Assembly (NCBI GenBank): GCA_038396625.1
Contig: CP121688.1
Span: 2,232,001-2,296,000, forward strand
Length of the DNA stretch: 64,000 nt
DNA from: G038396625 sp038396625
Lineage (GTDB): Bacteria; Bacillota; Clostridia; Peptostreptococcales; Thermotaleaceae
Direction of reading: 5' to 3'
Shown here: piece by piece, positions 23,979 through 32,829 of the stretch
How the letters are laid out: every line of letters starts with the position of its first letter
How positions within the stretch are numbered: the first letter of the stretch is position 1
Notes under the pieces: model-generated
Told to the model about the DNA's origin: nothing
Seen by the model: the letters and a program-made list of their open reading frames with translations, nothing else
Database searches by the model: none
Translations under genes and position numbers: made by a program

Positions 23979-25688
23979 GAAGAACGCTTTTATTTGCTCT
24001 AACGTAAAAGTATTAATGATGTTCTGTGGTTCTAACCATCCTTTTCGTGCTATACCTACTCCATAATAAACATCTCCTAAACCTTTGATTTTATGGGCAT
24101 CTGGTTCTATAGCAATCTTTACACCCATTTCCTTTGCGATTTTACAAAACCTCCAGTCTAAATCTAATCGATGTGGATTTGCATTGATTTCAACAGCTAC
24201 ATCATTAAATTTACACGCTTTTAATACGCTTTTTATATCAATAGGATATTCTTCTCTAGATAATAGTAATCTCCCAGATGGATGTCCTAATATTTTTGTA
24301 TGTTTATTTTCAACAGCTTTTATGAGTCTATGGGTCATTTCTTCCTTGGTCATATTGAAGTTATTATGAACTGAGGCAATTACATAGTCAAATTTGTCTA
24401 AAATACATTCTTCATAATCTAAACAGCCATTTATCAAAATGTCTGACTCAATCCCTTTAAATACATAGATATCATTTTGCACTTCATTTAATTTGTCTAT
24501 TCCCTCATGCTGTTTCCAAATATCCTCTATCTTTAACCCATGGGCATAAAAAGCAGATTGACTATGATCAGATATTCCTATAAACTTATACCCTTTTTTG
24601 CTAGCAGCTATAGTCATTTCTTCTATCGTGTTTACTCCATCTGAGTAAGAAGTATGCACATGAAAAACTCCTTGAATATCTTTTTCTTCTACTAATCGGG
24701 GAATCCCATGATTTTCTGCAGCCTCTATTTCTCCATTATTTTCTCTAAGTTCTGGAGGAATGTATTGTAGCTTTAGCCAATGGAATAGTTCTTCTTCATC
24801 TTTGCAAGATAAGATTTCCCCATTTTCTGTAAAAAGTCCATATTCATTCATTTTTAAACCCATTTCTTTGGCTCTATGTCGCATTGCAGTATTATGTTCT
24901 TTGCTGCCTGTAAAATGGTGTAACGCATAGGGATATTGTGCATTTTCCACAATCCTTAGATCTACATTTACTCCTGAAATTAATCGTACACTTAATTTGG
25001 TTTCTCCTTGACTTGTAACATTTTCTATTTCATCAAAAGCTATAAAATGATCCATAATCGCTTTTCGATCGTTTTTCTTTGCACTAGCTAAGATATCAAT
25101 ATCTTTAATCATTTCTTTTTTTCTTCGAATACTGCCTGCTAAACTACATCTTATAACTCTAGGATCTGCTTGTAGTTTTTCAACCAAAGGTAGAGCTAAA
25201 TGCAATGCATCGGATATTAAATATTTTCCTCTATACTTTTTTAGATTTTCAATCCCTTTTAAAATTTTATTTTGCGTTTTTAAATCAAACCCTTTCAAAT
25301 CTATCAATCTATTTTCTAAACAAGCATATTCTAACTCTCCTAATGTTGTAATTTGCAATTGATCATATAATTGTTTTACCTTTTTAGGTCCTAAACCTGG
25401 GATCTTTAGAATTTCGAAGAGCCCTTCTGGAATTTCATCTTTTAATGTTTCATAATATTCTAATTCCCCTGTGGTAACTAATTCTGTGATTTTTTCTTGT
25501 AAAGCCTTTCCTATCCCTTTTTTCTCACCTAATCTCTCTTCTTCTACCAATTTTTCAATATCATCCTCCAACAGTTCCACGATTCTTGCTCCGTTATAGT
25601 AAGCTTTTATCTTAAAGGGATTTTCACCTCTTAGCTCCAATATTAATCCAATATGGTTTAGTACTGCACTCACCTCTTTTTTATCCAT
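23970..25688 (-). CDS. polX: DNA polymerase/3'-5' exonuclease PolX
   Basis: A 572-residue bacterial family X polymerase. Residues about 1-310 hold the helix-hairpin-helix and polymerase domains (GIGKALQEKI, IPGLGPKKVK, AGSIRRKKEMIKDIDIL with the metal-binding Asp pair). Residues about 335-572 are a PHP nuclease domain (HVHTSYSDG, GISDHSQS, GHPSGR, EPDAHK). It performs gap-filling base-excision repair. Start at 25688: GGAGG lies 8 bases before this ATG, and the ATG at 25703 overlaps that site. Confidence 0.95.
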   Translation of the reverse strand: MDKKEVSAVLNHIGLILELRGENPFKIKAYYNGARIVELLEDDIEKLVEEERLGEKKGIGKALQEKITELVTTGELEYYETLKDEIPEGLFEILKIPGLGPKKVKQLYDQLQITTLGELEYACLENRLIDLKGFDLKTQNKILKGIENLKKYRGKYLISDALHLALPLVEKLQADPRVIRCSLAGSIRRKKEMIKDIDILASAKKNDRKAIMDHFIAFDEIENVTSQGETKLSVRLISGVNVDLRIVENAQYPYALHHFTGSKEHNTAMRHRAKEMGLKMNEYGLFTENGEILSCKDEEELFHWLKLQYIPPELRENNGEIEAAENHGIPRLVEEKDIQGVFHVHTSYSDGVNTIEEMTIAASKKGYKFIGISDHSQSAFYAHGLKIEDIWKQHEGIDKLNEVQNDIYVFKGIESDILINGCLDYEECILDKFDYVIASVHNNFNMTKEEMTHRLIKAVENKHTKILGHPSGRLLLSREEYPIDIKSVLKACKFNDVAVEINANPHRLDLDWRFCKIAKEMGVKIAIEPDAHKIKGLGDVYYGVGIARKGWLEPQNIINTFTLEQIKAFFKK

Positions 25689-25751
25689 TTTAATCACCTC
25701 CATATATGATATACCCCATTATTGCCTTGCTTTTTGTAATTTTATTCAGCG

Positions 25752-25778
25752 AAAAAGACAGCTAAGTTGCTGCCTTTT
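25752..25778 (-). terminator. Terminator after the hydrogenase gene
   Basis: On the reverse strand AAAAGGCAGC pairs with GCTGTCTTTTT (one G-U) across a 6-base loop, about 75 bases beyond the hydrogenase stop. Confidence 0.75.
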
Positions 25779-25854
25779 ACAATTGATCACTTATTCACAT
25801 TGTGTAGCAAAATCCAATTAAAGTCAACCTTTAGAATTTTTCAGTTTTTTTAAC

Positions 25855-27732
25855 TTAATGTCGCGGCGACACTTCTACAATTTTATCAGGATAAATAGGG
25901 TCCAATCCTCTTTTGTAATATTTTGTGTGAAGATATTTTTTTGAAATATCGCTTAAAGGTTCTTTTAAAAATTCTGTATATAGCTGTTGAACTGCTTCAT
26001 TTAAATGCGCCATTCTTAATTCCTTGTTATAATCTATTTTATACAGTGCATCTGCTCGATTATGTCGATAATCTAATGAAACCGTTTTGTGATATCTTCC
26101 CCCTAGTATAGGCTGTCCGCCCCCTCCAACACAACCTCCAGGACAAGCCATAATTTCTATATAATGAAAATCTTCTTGCCCTTTTTGTACTGCCTCTAAC
26201 ACAGTTTTTGCATTAGCTATTCCATGGGCTACGCCTATTCTCACATGATATTTTCCTAATTGAACATTGGAGATTTTTAATCCATCTTGTCCTCTGAATT
26301 CTTTAAAATCTACTGTTTGTGTTTCTTTTCTTTTAGATCCTGCATTGTCCTGCATTTCATTTTCATTTAATACTGCATAGGCTGTACGAACAGCAGCCTC
26401 CATAACGCCTCCTGTAGCACCAAATATGGTGCCAGCTCCTGTATATATTCCTAAAGGCTTATCATATTCGTTTTCTGGTAAATTTGGGAAGTCTAGTGCT
26501 GCTTGTCTGATCATTCTTGCTAACTCTCTTGTCGTTAAAACGTAATCTACATCCTGCATCTGCTTTGTTCCCATTTCTGGTCTTGCAGCCTCAAATTTCT
26601 TTGCTGTGCAAGGCATAATAGCCACTACTACGATTTTATTTGGATCTATGTCGTTTTTCTGTGCAAAATAAGATTTTGTAATTGCACCAAACATCTCATG
26701 AGGTGATTTACAGGTAGACAGATTTGGAATAAAATCTGGAAAAAAGTGCTCACAATACTTAATCCATCCTGGACAACAGGAAGTTAGAAAAGGAAAAGGA
26801 CCATTATTTTGTAATCTGTGAATAAATTCATTCGCTTCTTCCATAATTGTTAAATCTGCCGAAAAGTCTGTTGCAAACACTTTGTCAAATCCTAATCGTC
26901 TCAGCGCAGTAACTAGTTTTCCTGTTACTACTGTCCCTACAGGCATCCCAAATTCTTCTCCTATTGTCACTTGAATTGATGGTGCTGTCTGTACGACTAC
27001 ATATTTTTCTGGGTCTTGTATTGCATCCCATACTTCTTCTATTGCTTCTTTTTCTATTAAGGAAGCTACTGGACACGCTATCACACATTGTCCACATGTA
27101 ATGCACTGTACTTCCCCTAGGTCTTTTTGTGCATAGGGCGCTACTACTGTTTCAAAACCTCTTTGCTGTGTAGAATATACATTGCATTTCTGTACGTTGG
27201 CACATATGGCTTGACATCTATAACAGGTAATACATTTGTTATAGTCTCTCTGTATAAACACATTATCATCTTGTACTTCAATTTGCTTTCTCTCACCCGT
27301 ATAGGTTATATCTCTAATGCCTAATTCATTAGCAAGGGATTGTAATTCACAGTTGCCATTTCTCAAGCAAGTAAGGCACCTAGCATCATGGTTTGACAAT
27401 ATTAATTCTACTGTAGCCTTTCGCGCTTGTATTACTTTAGCGCTATTTGTGATTACTTGCATTCCTTCTCTAACTGGATATACACAAGCAGCTTGTAAGG
27501 TGTTGGCACCATCTATCTCTACCACGCATACTCTACACGCACCAATTTCATTAATATCTTCAAGATAGCAAAGGGTTGGTATGTGAATACCTAGCTTAGT
27601 TGCAGCTTCCAAAACTGTATAATTTTCAGGAACCCTAATAGGAATACCATCAATTGTCACATTAATTTCACCTATCTTTGTGTCATTATCTCCTTGTCTG
27701 ATTTGTTCATTATGTAAATTACTACTAATCAT
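25855..27732 (-). CDS. hydA: [FeFe] hydrogenase (HydA/HndD-type catalytic subunit)
   Basis: A 625-residue modular hydrogenase. In order: a [2Fe-2S] ferredoxin domain (CYLEDINEIGACRVCV), a His/Cys [4Fe-4S] motif (HDARCLTCLRNGNC), a two-[4Fe-4S] domain (CITCYRCQAIC, CITCGQCVIACP), and the H-cluster domain with TSCCPGW, MPCTAKKFE and ACPGGCVGGGG. All H-cluster Cys are present. I start at ATG 27732 with GGGAG; the frame runs upstream without ribosome sites. No HndA/B/C partners are adjacent, so it may work alone with ferredoxin or with subunits encoded elsewhere. Confidence 0.95.
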   Translation of the reverse strand: MISSNLHNEQIRQGDNDTKIGEINVTIDGIPIRVPENYTVLEAATKLGIHIPTLCYLEDINEIGACRVCVVEIDGANTLQAACVYPVREGMQVITNSAKVIQARKATVELILSNHDARCLTCLRNGNCELQSLANELGIRDITYTGERKQIEVQDDNVFIQRDYNKCITCYRCQAICANVQKCNVYSTQQRGFETVVAPYAQKDLGEVQCITCGQCVIACPVASLIEKEAIEEVWDAIQDPEKYVVVQTAPSIQVTIGEEFGMPVGTVVTGKLVTALRRLGFDKVFATDFSADLTIMEEANEFIHRLQNNGPFPFLTSCCPGWIKYCEHFFPDFIPNLSTCKSPHEMFGAITKSYFAQKNDIDPNKIVVVAIMPCTAKKFEAARPEMGTKQMQDVDYVLTTRELARMIRQAALDFPNLPENEYDKPLGIYTGAGTIFGATGGVMEAAVRTAYAVLNENEMQDNAGSKRKETQTVDFKEFRGQDGLKISNVQLGKYHVRIGVAHGIANAKTVLEAVQKGQEDFHYIEIMACPGGCVGGGGQPILGGRYHKTVSLDYRHNRADALYKIDYNKELRMAHLNEAVQQLYTEFLKEPLSDISKKYLHTKYYKRGLDPIYPDKIVEVSPRH

Positions 27733-27814
27733 ATGCCCACTCCCTACGCTATATTTTAAATTAATTATTTTTTCTATTTTTCCCATATAGGTGTATAAAC
27801 ATAAGCAAAAAATA

Positions 27815-27847
27815 AAAAAACCTTTTTCAAAATCATAAAGGTTTTTT
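27815..27847 (-). terminator. A/T-stem hairpin between 6S RNA and the hydrogenase gene
   Basis: AAAAAACCTTT (27815-27825) pairs with AAAGGTTTTTT (27837-27847); on the reverse strand TTATTTTTTG follows. It may be a second terminator for upstream transcription or an attenuator in the hydrogenase leader. Confidence 0.6.
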
Positions 27848-27881
27848 CCAAAGTACAAATCTACATAATGTTTATATAAAA

Positions 27882-27910
27882 ATTACCCTCAAGAAGTACT
27901 TGAGAGTAAT
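27882..27910 (-). terminator. Terminator of 6S RNA
   Basis: Reverse strand ATTACTCTCAAG pairs with CTTGAGGGTAAT (one G-U), loop TACTT, then TTTTTATATA. It directly follows the 6S RNA body. Confidence 0.85.
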
Positions 27911-27916
27911 TATTTT

Positions 27917-28092
27917 CCCAGAATGCCGTCTGCCTGTAAATTCACACCCGCTACGCACCAAAGGTGGGTGCCCTATCCTTTACTTTTGAAGTCCTCTCTT
28001 AGAAGGCTTTCCATACATAAAAGAACACGAACTCCCGGATGTTTTCTGTAGGTTGAATTTTAAGGCTCCAACGCACACCCCAGGTTTACTGT
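27917..28092 (-). ncRNA. ssrS: 6S RNA (RNA polymerase regulator)
   Basis: About 175 nucleotides, bounded by a -10 box and an intrinsic terminator, with no reading frame. The ends pair over at least 10 positions: CCUGGGGUGU near the 5' end with GCAUUCUGGG at the 3' end. The 3' strand UUACAGGCAGACGGCAUUCUGGG-type pattern (27917-27938) closely parallels the closing region of E. coli 6S RNA, recalled from memory. 6S RNA mimics an open promoter and sequesters sigma-70-type holoenzyme in stationary phase. It lies between ftsH and hydA on the same strand. Exact ends are estimated. Confidence 0.88.
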
Positions 28093-28098
28093 ATCTCT

Positions 28099-28104
28099 AT
28101 TATA
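28099..28104 (-). promoter_or_regulatory. -10 box of the 6S RNA promoter
   Basis: TATAAT on the reverse strand, 7 bases before the estimated 6S RNA start near 28092. The -35 region is weak (TTTTAA-like). Confidence 0.65.
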
Positions 28105-28299
28105 CAACAGAATGTAATAATTTAAAAGCCTTAAATGACGGAATACACGCCATTAAAATTAATTATCTTTCATTTTAAATATAATACAAAGCAATTGCTC
28201 AATCACAATGCTGGATTTATTTTTTGAAAATTTAGATAATTATATGGTATTTGGTTTCCTTCATGCAAAATACACTTTCAATTGGTTCATCCCTAATGT

Positions 28300-30069
28300 C
28301 TATACAGCCTTTTTGATTGCTTTATCAATTAGATCATTAATCTCTTCTTCATTTAGTGTCTCCTGTGTGAGTAAAGCTTTTGTAAGTCCTTCAAGTGCAT
28401 ACATATTTTGGGAAATGATCGTTTTGGTATCTTCATATAAACAATCCATCATTTTTCGACATACTTCTATAACCTCTTGGTCAACACCTGTCCCTCTTTG
28501 TCCATAAACGATATCATAATTTAACATACCAATTTTTTTATCCATACCAAATAACTTTGTCATTGAGAGAATAGTTTGTGTTGCCTTTTCAATGTCATTG
28601 CTTGCACCTGTTGTAATGTTTTCTTCTCCAAATATTAGTTCTTCAGCAACTCTTCCAGCCAGTGCAATTTTAATGCTATCGATCATGTCTTTTTTACTTC
28701 TATACATTTTATCTGGAGGAATATTCATACTAAAGCCTCCTGCTCCTTTTGTACTAGGGATAATAGTAACTTTTGTCACCTTATTTTCAGGAGCTATTAA
28801 TTTTGTCATTAAAGCATGTCCAGCTTCATGGTATGCTGTAATTTTTCTATCTTTCTCAGAAATTGTACTTCTATCTTTTTTTTCTTCTCCTGCTACTACT
28901 GTATAGAATGCTTTGTCTATATGCGTAATATCAATACATCCTGCATCTTGTTTTGCAGCTAGTATCGCCGATTCATTCAACAAGCTCTCTAGCTCTGCAC
29001 CACTAAAATACACTGTTTGATGAGCAAGTCTTCTTAAGTCAACATCTTCTTTAATTGGCTTTTTCTGACTATACAATGATAGAATTTGATATCTAGCATT
29101 TGCATCTGGTAATCCCACCTCTATTTGTCTGTCAAATCTACCTGGACGCAGTAAGGCCTCATCAAGGGTATCTAATCTGTTTGTAGCTGCGATAACAATA
29201 ATTCCTTCATTATCATTAAATCCTGACATTTCTGTTAGTAATGCATTCAAGGTTCTATCTGTCTCATCATTTCCATTTAAACCATCTCTTTTCTTACCCA
29301 ATGCATCTATCTCATCAATGAAAATTACACATTTACCCTTTTCTCTAGCTTTTTTAAATAAGCTTCTGATTCTTCCTGCACCTAACCCTGCATAGATTTG
29401 AACAAAATCCGATCCAGAAACTGCATAAAAAGGAACATTTGCTTCTCCTGCTAATGCTTTAGCCAACAAGGTTTTTCCCGTCCCTGGAGGACCATAAAGA
29501 ATAACCCCTCTAGGTATTCGCGCACCATATTTTCCATATTTTTCTGGATTTTGTAGAAAATCTACTAAATCCAGAATATTTTCTTTTGCTTCTTGATTTC
29601 CTGCTACATTCGCAAAAGTTACTTTTATACTACCTCTGTCGATCGCTTCAATATTCGACATCTTTGAAAATTCTCGGGAAGTTTGTTTGGAGGATTGTTT
29701 AGATAAAAATATCCCCATCGCACCAAATGCCACAATAAAACCAATAAAGCTAACAATATTCATAATCATTAAATTCCCTTTGTTTTCTTCTACTCGAATA
29801 TTATTCAACAACAACATTTCTTTAAAATCTTCTGTTCTAGGATTGTCAGTAACAAAATCAATCCCATCCTTTAGGGTTCCTTTAAGCTTAGGTTCATCAA
29901 TAAGATAAACCACTTCTACTTTTCGTTCTTGAATCATTTTTGTAAATTCATTATAGGATAAATCTTTTACTTCTTTTTTCTCTGCAAATTTTAAATAGGC
30001 TAAACCTGACAGTAAGCCTATGACGATAATAATCATAACAGCAATTATCTTTTTTTTATTTAATTTCAT
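28300..30069 (-). CDS. FtsH-family ATP-dependent zinc metalloprotease
   Basis: A 589-residue membrane AAA+ protease. Two transmembrane helices (about 8-27 and 101-122) flank a small extracytoplasmic domain. The AAA+ module has GPPGTGKT (Walker A), VIFIDEIDALG (Walker B) and a second-region-of-homology LLRPGRFDRQIEV. The zinc site HEAGH is in AYHEAGHALM. It degrades membrane and regulatory proteins. It is a little shorter than main FtsH proteins and stands alone, so it could be a second paralogue; the hpt/tilS neighbourhood of the main ftsH is not here. Confidence 0.93.
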   Translation of the reverse strand: MKLNKKKIIAVMIIIVIGLLSGLAYLKFAEKKEVKDLSYNEFTKMIQERKVEVVYLIDEPKLKGTLKDGIDFVTDNPRTEDFKEMLLLNNIRVEENKGNLMIMNIVSFIGFIVAFGAMGIFLSKQSSKQTSREFSKMSNIEAIDRGSIKVTFANVAGNQEAKENILDLVDFLQNPEKYGKYGARIPRGVILYGPPGTGKTLLAKALAGEANVPFYAVSGSDFVQIYAGLGAGRIRSLFKKAREKGKCVIFIDEIDALGKKRDGLNGNDETDRTLNALLTEMSGFNDNEGIIVIAATNRLDTLDEALLRPGRFDRQIEVGLPDANARYQILSLYSQKKPIKEDVDLRRLAHQTVYFSGAELESLLNESAILAAKQDAGCIDITHIDKAFYTVVAGEEKKDRSTISEKDRKITAYHEAGHALMTKLIAPENKVTKVTIIPSTKGAGGFSMNIPPDKMYRSKKDMIDSIKIALAGRVAEELIFGEENITTGASNDIEKATQTILSMTKLFGMDKKIGMLNYDIVYGQRGTGVDQEVIEVCRKMMDCLYEDTKTIISQNMYALEGLTKALLTQETLNEEEINDLIDKAIKKAV

Positions 30070-30121
30070 AAAAATACCCCCTTTGTCTGTTATGTACAGA
30101 TGGGTGAGGTTTACATAATGT

Positions 30122-30130
30122 ATTATATCA
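30122..30130 (-). promoter_or_regulatory. Extended -10 promoter of the ftsH-like gene
   Basis: Reverse strand TGATATAAT, an extended -10 element about 50 bases before the ftsH start. No strong -35 is visible, as is usual for extended -10 promoters. Confidence 0.55.
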
Positions 30131-30149
30131 TATTTTTAGACACAACAAA

Positions 30150-30180
30150 AGCCATTTCAAGGTTTTCCCTTAAAATGGCT
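30150..30180 (-). terminator. Terminator after the 147-residue hypothetical gene
   Basis: Reverse strand AGCCATTTTAAGG pairs with CCTTGAAATGGCT, followed by TTTGTTGTG. It begins a few bases beyond the stop at 30187. Confidence 0.8.
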
Positions 30181-30186
30181 CTGTTA

Positions 30187-30630
30187 CTAAATATTATGTG
30201 TATTCATTTCTGCTACCTCTGTGTAAATAAAAGTATCTATCAATATCTCTTCAACATTTATATTCTTTTTCTTCAATGTCCCATATATAAATTCTATCAA
30301 TTCATTGGTTAAATACTTATAATTTTGATGTACATTTAATATCACATGAATCATCGGCTGACAAATATTTTCTAGAAACTTTTTTCGCATTCCTTCATTT
30401 TTTATCTCATGCCCTATATAAGCTTTCCATAAAGGTTGCTCCATTAACATTTTTTGGTTGTTTTCTGGAGATATGTAATGAAGATAAACTTCACAAACCC
30501 CTTCTTCTTCTTTTATATTGCTAAATATCCATGCTTGAGAAGTATCGGTGATAAAGTGGGCATTCATGTGAATCATATTATTCTCTAATACCGTAATATT
30601 TTTTTTAGAAACATTTAAAAAATTTAACAT
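30187..30630 (-). CDS. Hypothetical protein, operon partner of nucleoid-associated protein
   Basis: A 147-residue soluble protein with no domain I recognise. It is moderately hydrophobic, has mixed strands in the first half (HFITDTSQAWIFSNI, CEVYLHYISPE) and a mainly helical second half (KFLENICQPMIHVILNV, LIEFIYGTLKKK). It starts 17 bases after the nucleoid-associated protein gene with an AGGGAGAGGAG ribosome site, so both are probably one transcript. Confidence 0.75.
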   Translation of the reverse strand: MLNFLNVSKKNITVLENNMIHMNAHFITDTSQAWIFSNIKEEEGVCEVYLHYISPENNQKMLMEQPLWKAYIGHEIKNEGMRKKFLENICQPMIHVILNVHQNYKYLTNELIEFIYGTLKKKNINVEEILIDTFIYTEVAEMNTHNI

Positions 30631-30647
30631 CGTGTTAACTCCTCTCC

Positions 30648-31688
30648 CTATCTTTCACTAAAGCTTCTTACATTTCTAATAATGATATTTACCGTTCCAT
30701 CACCATTTCTTTTTATTTCAAATTTCATTTTATCTTCTAAATCTTCATACTCTCCTTTTATCTCTATTCCTGTATCCGTCTTCATCACTCTTTTTTTCAT
30801 TTTTTTTTCTACCCATGATTTATCAATATCAAAAGCTTCTAATTGTAGTCCTTCTTTATCTAAGTATTGAATAAAGTCTTGTTGTTTATCTATATCGTTA
30901 CCAAAAACATTTTGTGTGAATTTCTCAACATCTATTTCTGCAGAATTCTTTAACTTTGTTATTGCTTCCTCTCGCATCTCTTGTGCTTTTTCAATATCTT
31001 CCTTTAAATTTTTTCTCGTCCATTTTTCTGTTATTTTTTTAAATAATTTCGTTTTATCTCTATTATCGACTAATACATTGCAATTTAAAAAATTATGCAC
31101 AAAAAAATGTGCAATTTCTCCATCTTCATCGTTCCCATACACTTGTTTATCTAGGACAATAAGATCATATTCATCTTCTTCCTCTATTTGTTTAATAAAA
31201 GCACATTTTTGCAATTTCTGGTTTATTCCTGGTAACCCTATGGCTTGAGGCATAATCGATATTTTCAATTTATCATCCATAAACTCCACATTATGGATAA
31301 AAGATTTCTTATAATCTAATTTTAGTATGGCAATATAGTTTTTCTCTTGTGCCTCATATAAGCATACAACTAAATCGCATGAGGAGATATTATTATTACT
31401 CTTCATAGCTTTAAAGAGTTGGTGGGCAATGCTTTTAGATGCTTCAACAAATCCATTTTCATTTTGTAATATTTCAATACAAGCATCTTTTACTACCCTT
31501 ATACCCCCTCTAAATTTTGCTTTTCTATTCTCTTCATCCTTTAAAGCGTTGATAATATGTTTTTCTAAAAATTCATGAATGTCTTCTTCAATTTCTTGCT
31601 CATAATCTGTCAATATAGGCATATCTGCATTTCTATCTAATACATGAATGATGGCCTTTTTAATAATTACTGCCTCTGTATTCCTCAT
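30648..31688 (-). CDS. 37-kDa nucleoid-associated protein family (YejK/NdpA-like)
   Basis: A 346-residue member of the nucleoid-associated protein family related to E. coli YejK. N-terminal VIIKKAIIHVLD, the central YEAQEKNYIAILKLDYKKSF and LIVLDKQ segments, and the Glu/Lys-rich C-terminal half fit the family at normal length. It likely associates with chromosomal DNA; its molecular role is poorly defined. The ATG follows GGAGGG. Confidence 0.82.
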   Translation of the reverse strand: MRNTEAVIIKKAIIHVLDRNADMPILTDYEQEIEEDIHEFLEKHIINALKDEENRKAKFRGGIRVVKDACIEILQNENGFVEASKSIAHQLFKAMKSNNNISSCDLVVCLYEAQEKNYIAILKLDYKKSFIHNVEFMDDKLKISIMPQAIGLPGINQKLQKCAFIKQIEEEDEYDLIVLDKQVYGNDEDGEIAHFFVHNFLNCNVLVDNRDKTKLFKKITEKWTRKNLKEDIEKAQEMREEAITKLKNSAEIDVEKFTQNVFGNDIDKQQDFIQYLDKEGLQLEAFDIDKSWVEKKMKKRVMKTDTGIEIKGEYEDLEDKMKFEIKRNGDGTVNIIIRNVRSFSER

Positions 31689-31888
31689 ACTCTTTCCCTC
31701 CAGTATCTTTTGCTAAAAACAATATAAATTATACTATAGATACCTTAGAGTTAAAAGAACTCTTCTGTTTTACATATCCTTATTGCTAAAATATTTCTTG
31801 CTTTTTTTATTTTAAATTAGCATTACGCATAAATATTTAAACAAAATAATACACACTATAAGTATATCTAATAGTAGGAGCTGATAAA

Positions 31889-32083
31889 ATGAATATTTTT
31901 ATCCTGTTTATACATTTTTTTATTTATATCGCCCATAGCATCATCGGTATTATTTGGGCAAAAAAATGGCGTTTTTCCCCTATTTTAGGTGGAATAATGG
32001 GTTTTGCATTTGTGCCTATATTCTTTCATTTTCTCCCTCTTCTATCTGACAGATTCAATATTGATATAAGCAATAATAAGTAG
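31889..32083 (+). CDS. Small two-helix membrane protein
   Basis: A 64-residue protein with hydrophobic segments at about residues 3-22 and 30-50 and a short polar tail. The ATG follows AGGAG by 9 bases and a hairpin lies just after the stop. No family recognised. Confidence 0.6.
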   Translation: MNIFILFIHFFIYIAHSIIGIIWAKKWRFSPILGGIMGFAFVPIFFHFLPLLSDRFNIDISNNK

Positions 32084-32084
32084 A

Positions 32085-32104
32085 AGGAGGCCTTTTAGCC
32101 TCCT
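32085..32104. terminator. Hairpin between convergent small genes
   Basis: AGGAGGC and GCCTCCT form a 7-bp GC-rich stem with loop CTTTTA. The T-tract is weak on both sides (GTAAAATTGTT on the + side). Confidence 0.5.
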
Positions 32105-32121
32105 GTAAAATTGTTCTATCA

Positions 32122-32295
32122 TTAAATAAATTTCATTTTATATATCTTTTTTCCATTTTTATCTAATTTCTCAATCACTTGGTATAGTAATCCATAACAA
32201 CTGTAAATATCTCCCTCATCTACCTCTAGCGGTAATGCAAGTTCTTCTGCAGGTATTAAATCTGTCATGTTAGCAAAAACATAATATACATCCAT
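32122..32295 (-). CDS. 57-residue protein of unknown function
   Basis: A reading frame of 57 codons starting MDVYYVFANMTDLIPAEEL, behind a GAGGGGGAA ribosome site. The acidic centre (LEVDEGDIYSCYG) and basic end (DKNGKKIYKMKF) give it the look of a small beta-strand protein. Good ribosome site, spacing and a hairpin downstream support it. No family recognised. Confidence 0.6.
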   Translation of the reverse strand: MDVYYVFANMTDLIPAEELALPLEVDEGDIYSCYGLLYQVIEKLDKNGKKIYKMKFI

Positions 32296-32531
32296 GCGAT
32301 TTTCCCCCTCTTGTACTCATATTCCCTTAAAGATACATTCTATACAAGAGCTTATATTCCTGCTTAGTACCTCTTTAAATCATTTTTTGTATTTTGACAT
32401 CTATGTATAAATTATTTCTTTATCTCATAAAATTTTCGATGAAATCCGTAGAAATATATCATTTTTTATCGAATTTTTTATACGCTTAAACTTCTATTGT
32501 CTTTTGCAAAATATATCTAAAAAAATAATCA

Positions 32532-32642
32532 CTAAAATTTTAAAAAATTTCTCTCTAAGATTTTTTTTATTTTCTCAATAAAACTGATTTTTTCTTCTTT
32601 TTTATATAAAAACATTAATTCATCCTTCGTTAACTGTTCCAT
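32532..32642 (-). CDS. Possible 36-residue basic peptide
   Basis: A frame of 36 codons starting MEQLTKDELMFLYKKEEK, preceded by AGGGGTGGGG, rich in Lys/Glu and amphipathic. Supported only by the ribosome-like site and start. It may be a chance ORF in AT-rich DNA. Confidence 0.3.
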   Translation of the reverse strand: MEQLTKDELMFLYKKEEKISFIEKIKKILERNFLKF

Positions 32643-32754
32643 TTCCCCACCCCTATTATATCCCATTTTTTCACAATCATTATATCCTATTTATTGCATA
32701 TAGCATATGGTACCAAGTTCCTAAATCTTTTTATAAATTTTAAATTTTTATTGA

Positions 32755-32801
32755 AAAAAGAACAATCATGTGTATTAGGAAAATCCATGATTGTTCTTTT
32801 T
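32755..32801 (-). terminator. Terminator after threonine dehydrogenase gene
   Basis: AAAAAGAACAATCATG and CATGATTGTTCTTTTT form a perfect 16-bp stem with T-runs on both ends, about 30 bases after the stop codon. Confidence 0.9.
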
Positions 32802-32829
32802 GGGGGAAGTTTGAGGACAGTATATTTTA

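Noticed and set aside
27127..27568. Open frames on the + strand opposite the hydrogenase gene
   Set aside because: They are shadows of the hydrogenase coding sequence; they lack ribosome sites and any domain.
27917..28092. Considered SRP RNA, tmRNA, RNase P RNA and a T-box for this structured RNA
   Set aside because: No GGAAGG/AGCAGC SRP loop, no tRNA-like ends, no RNase P core and no T-box sequence; the closing stem and 3' end fit 6S RNA.
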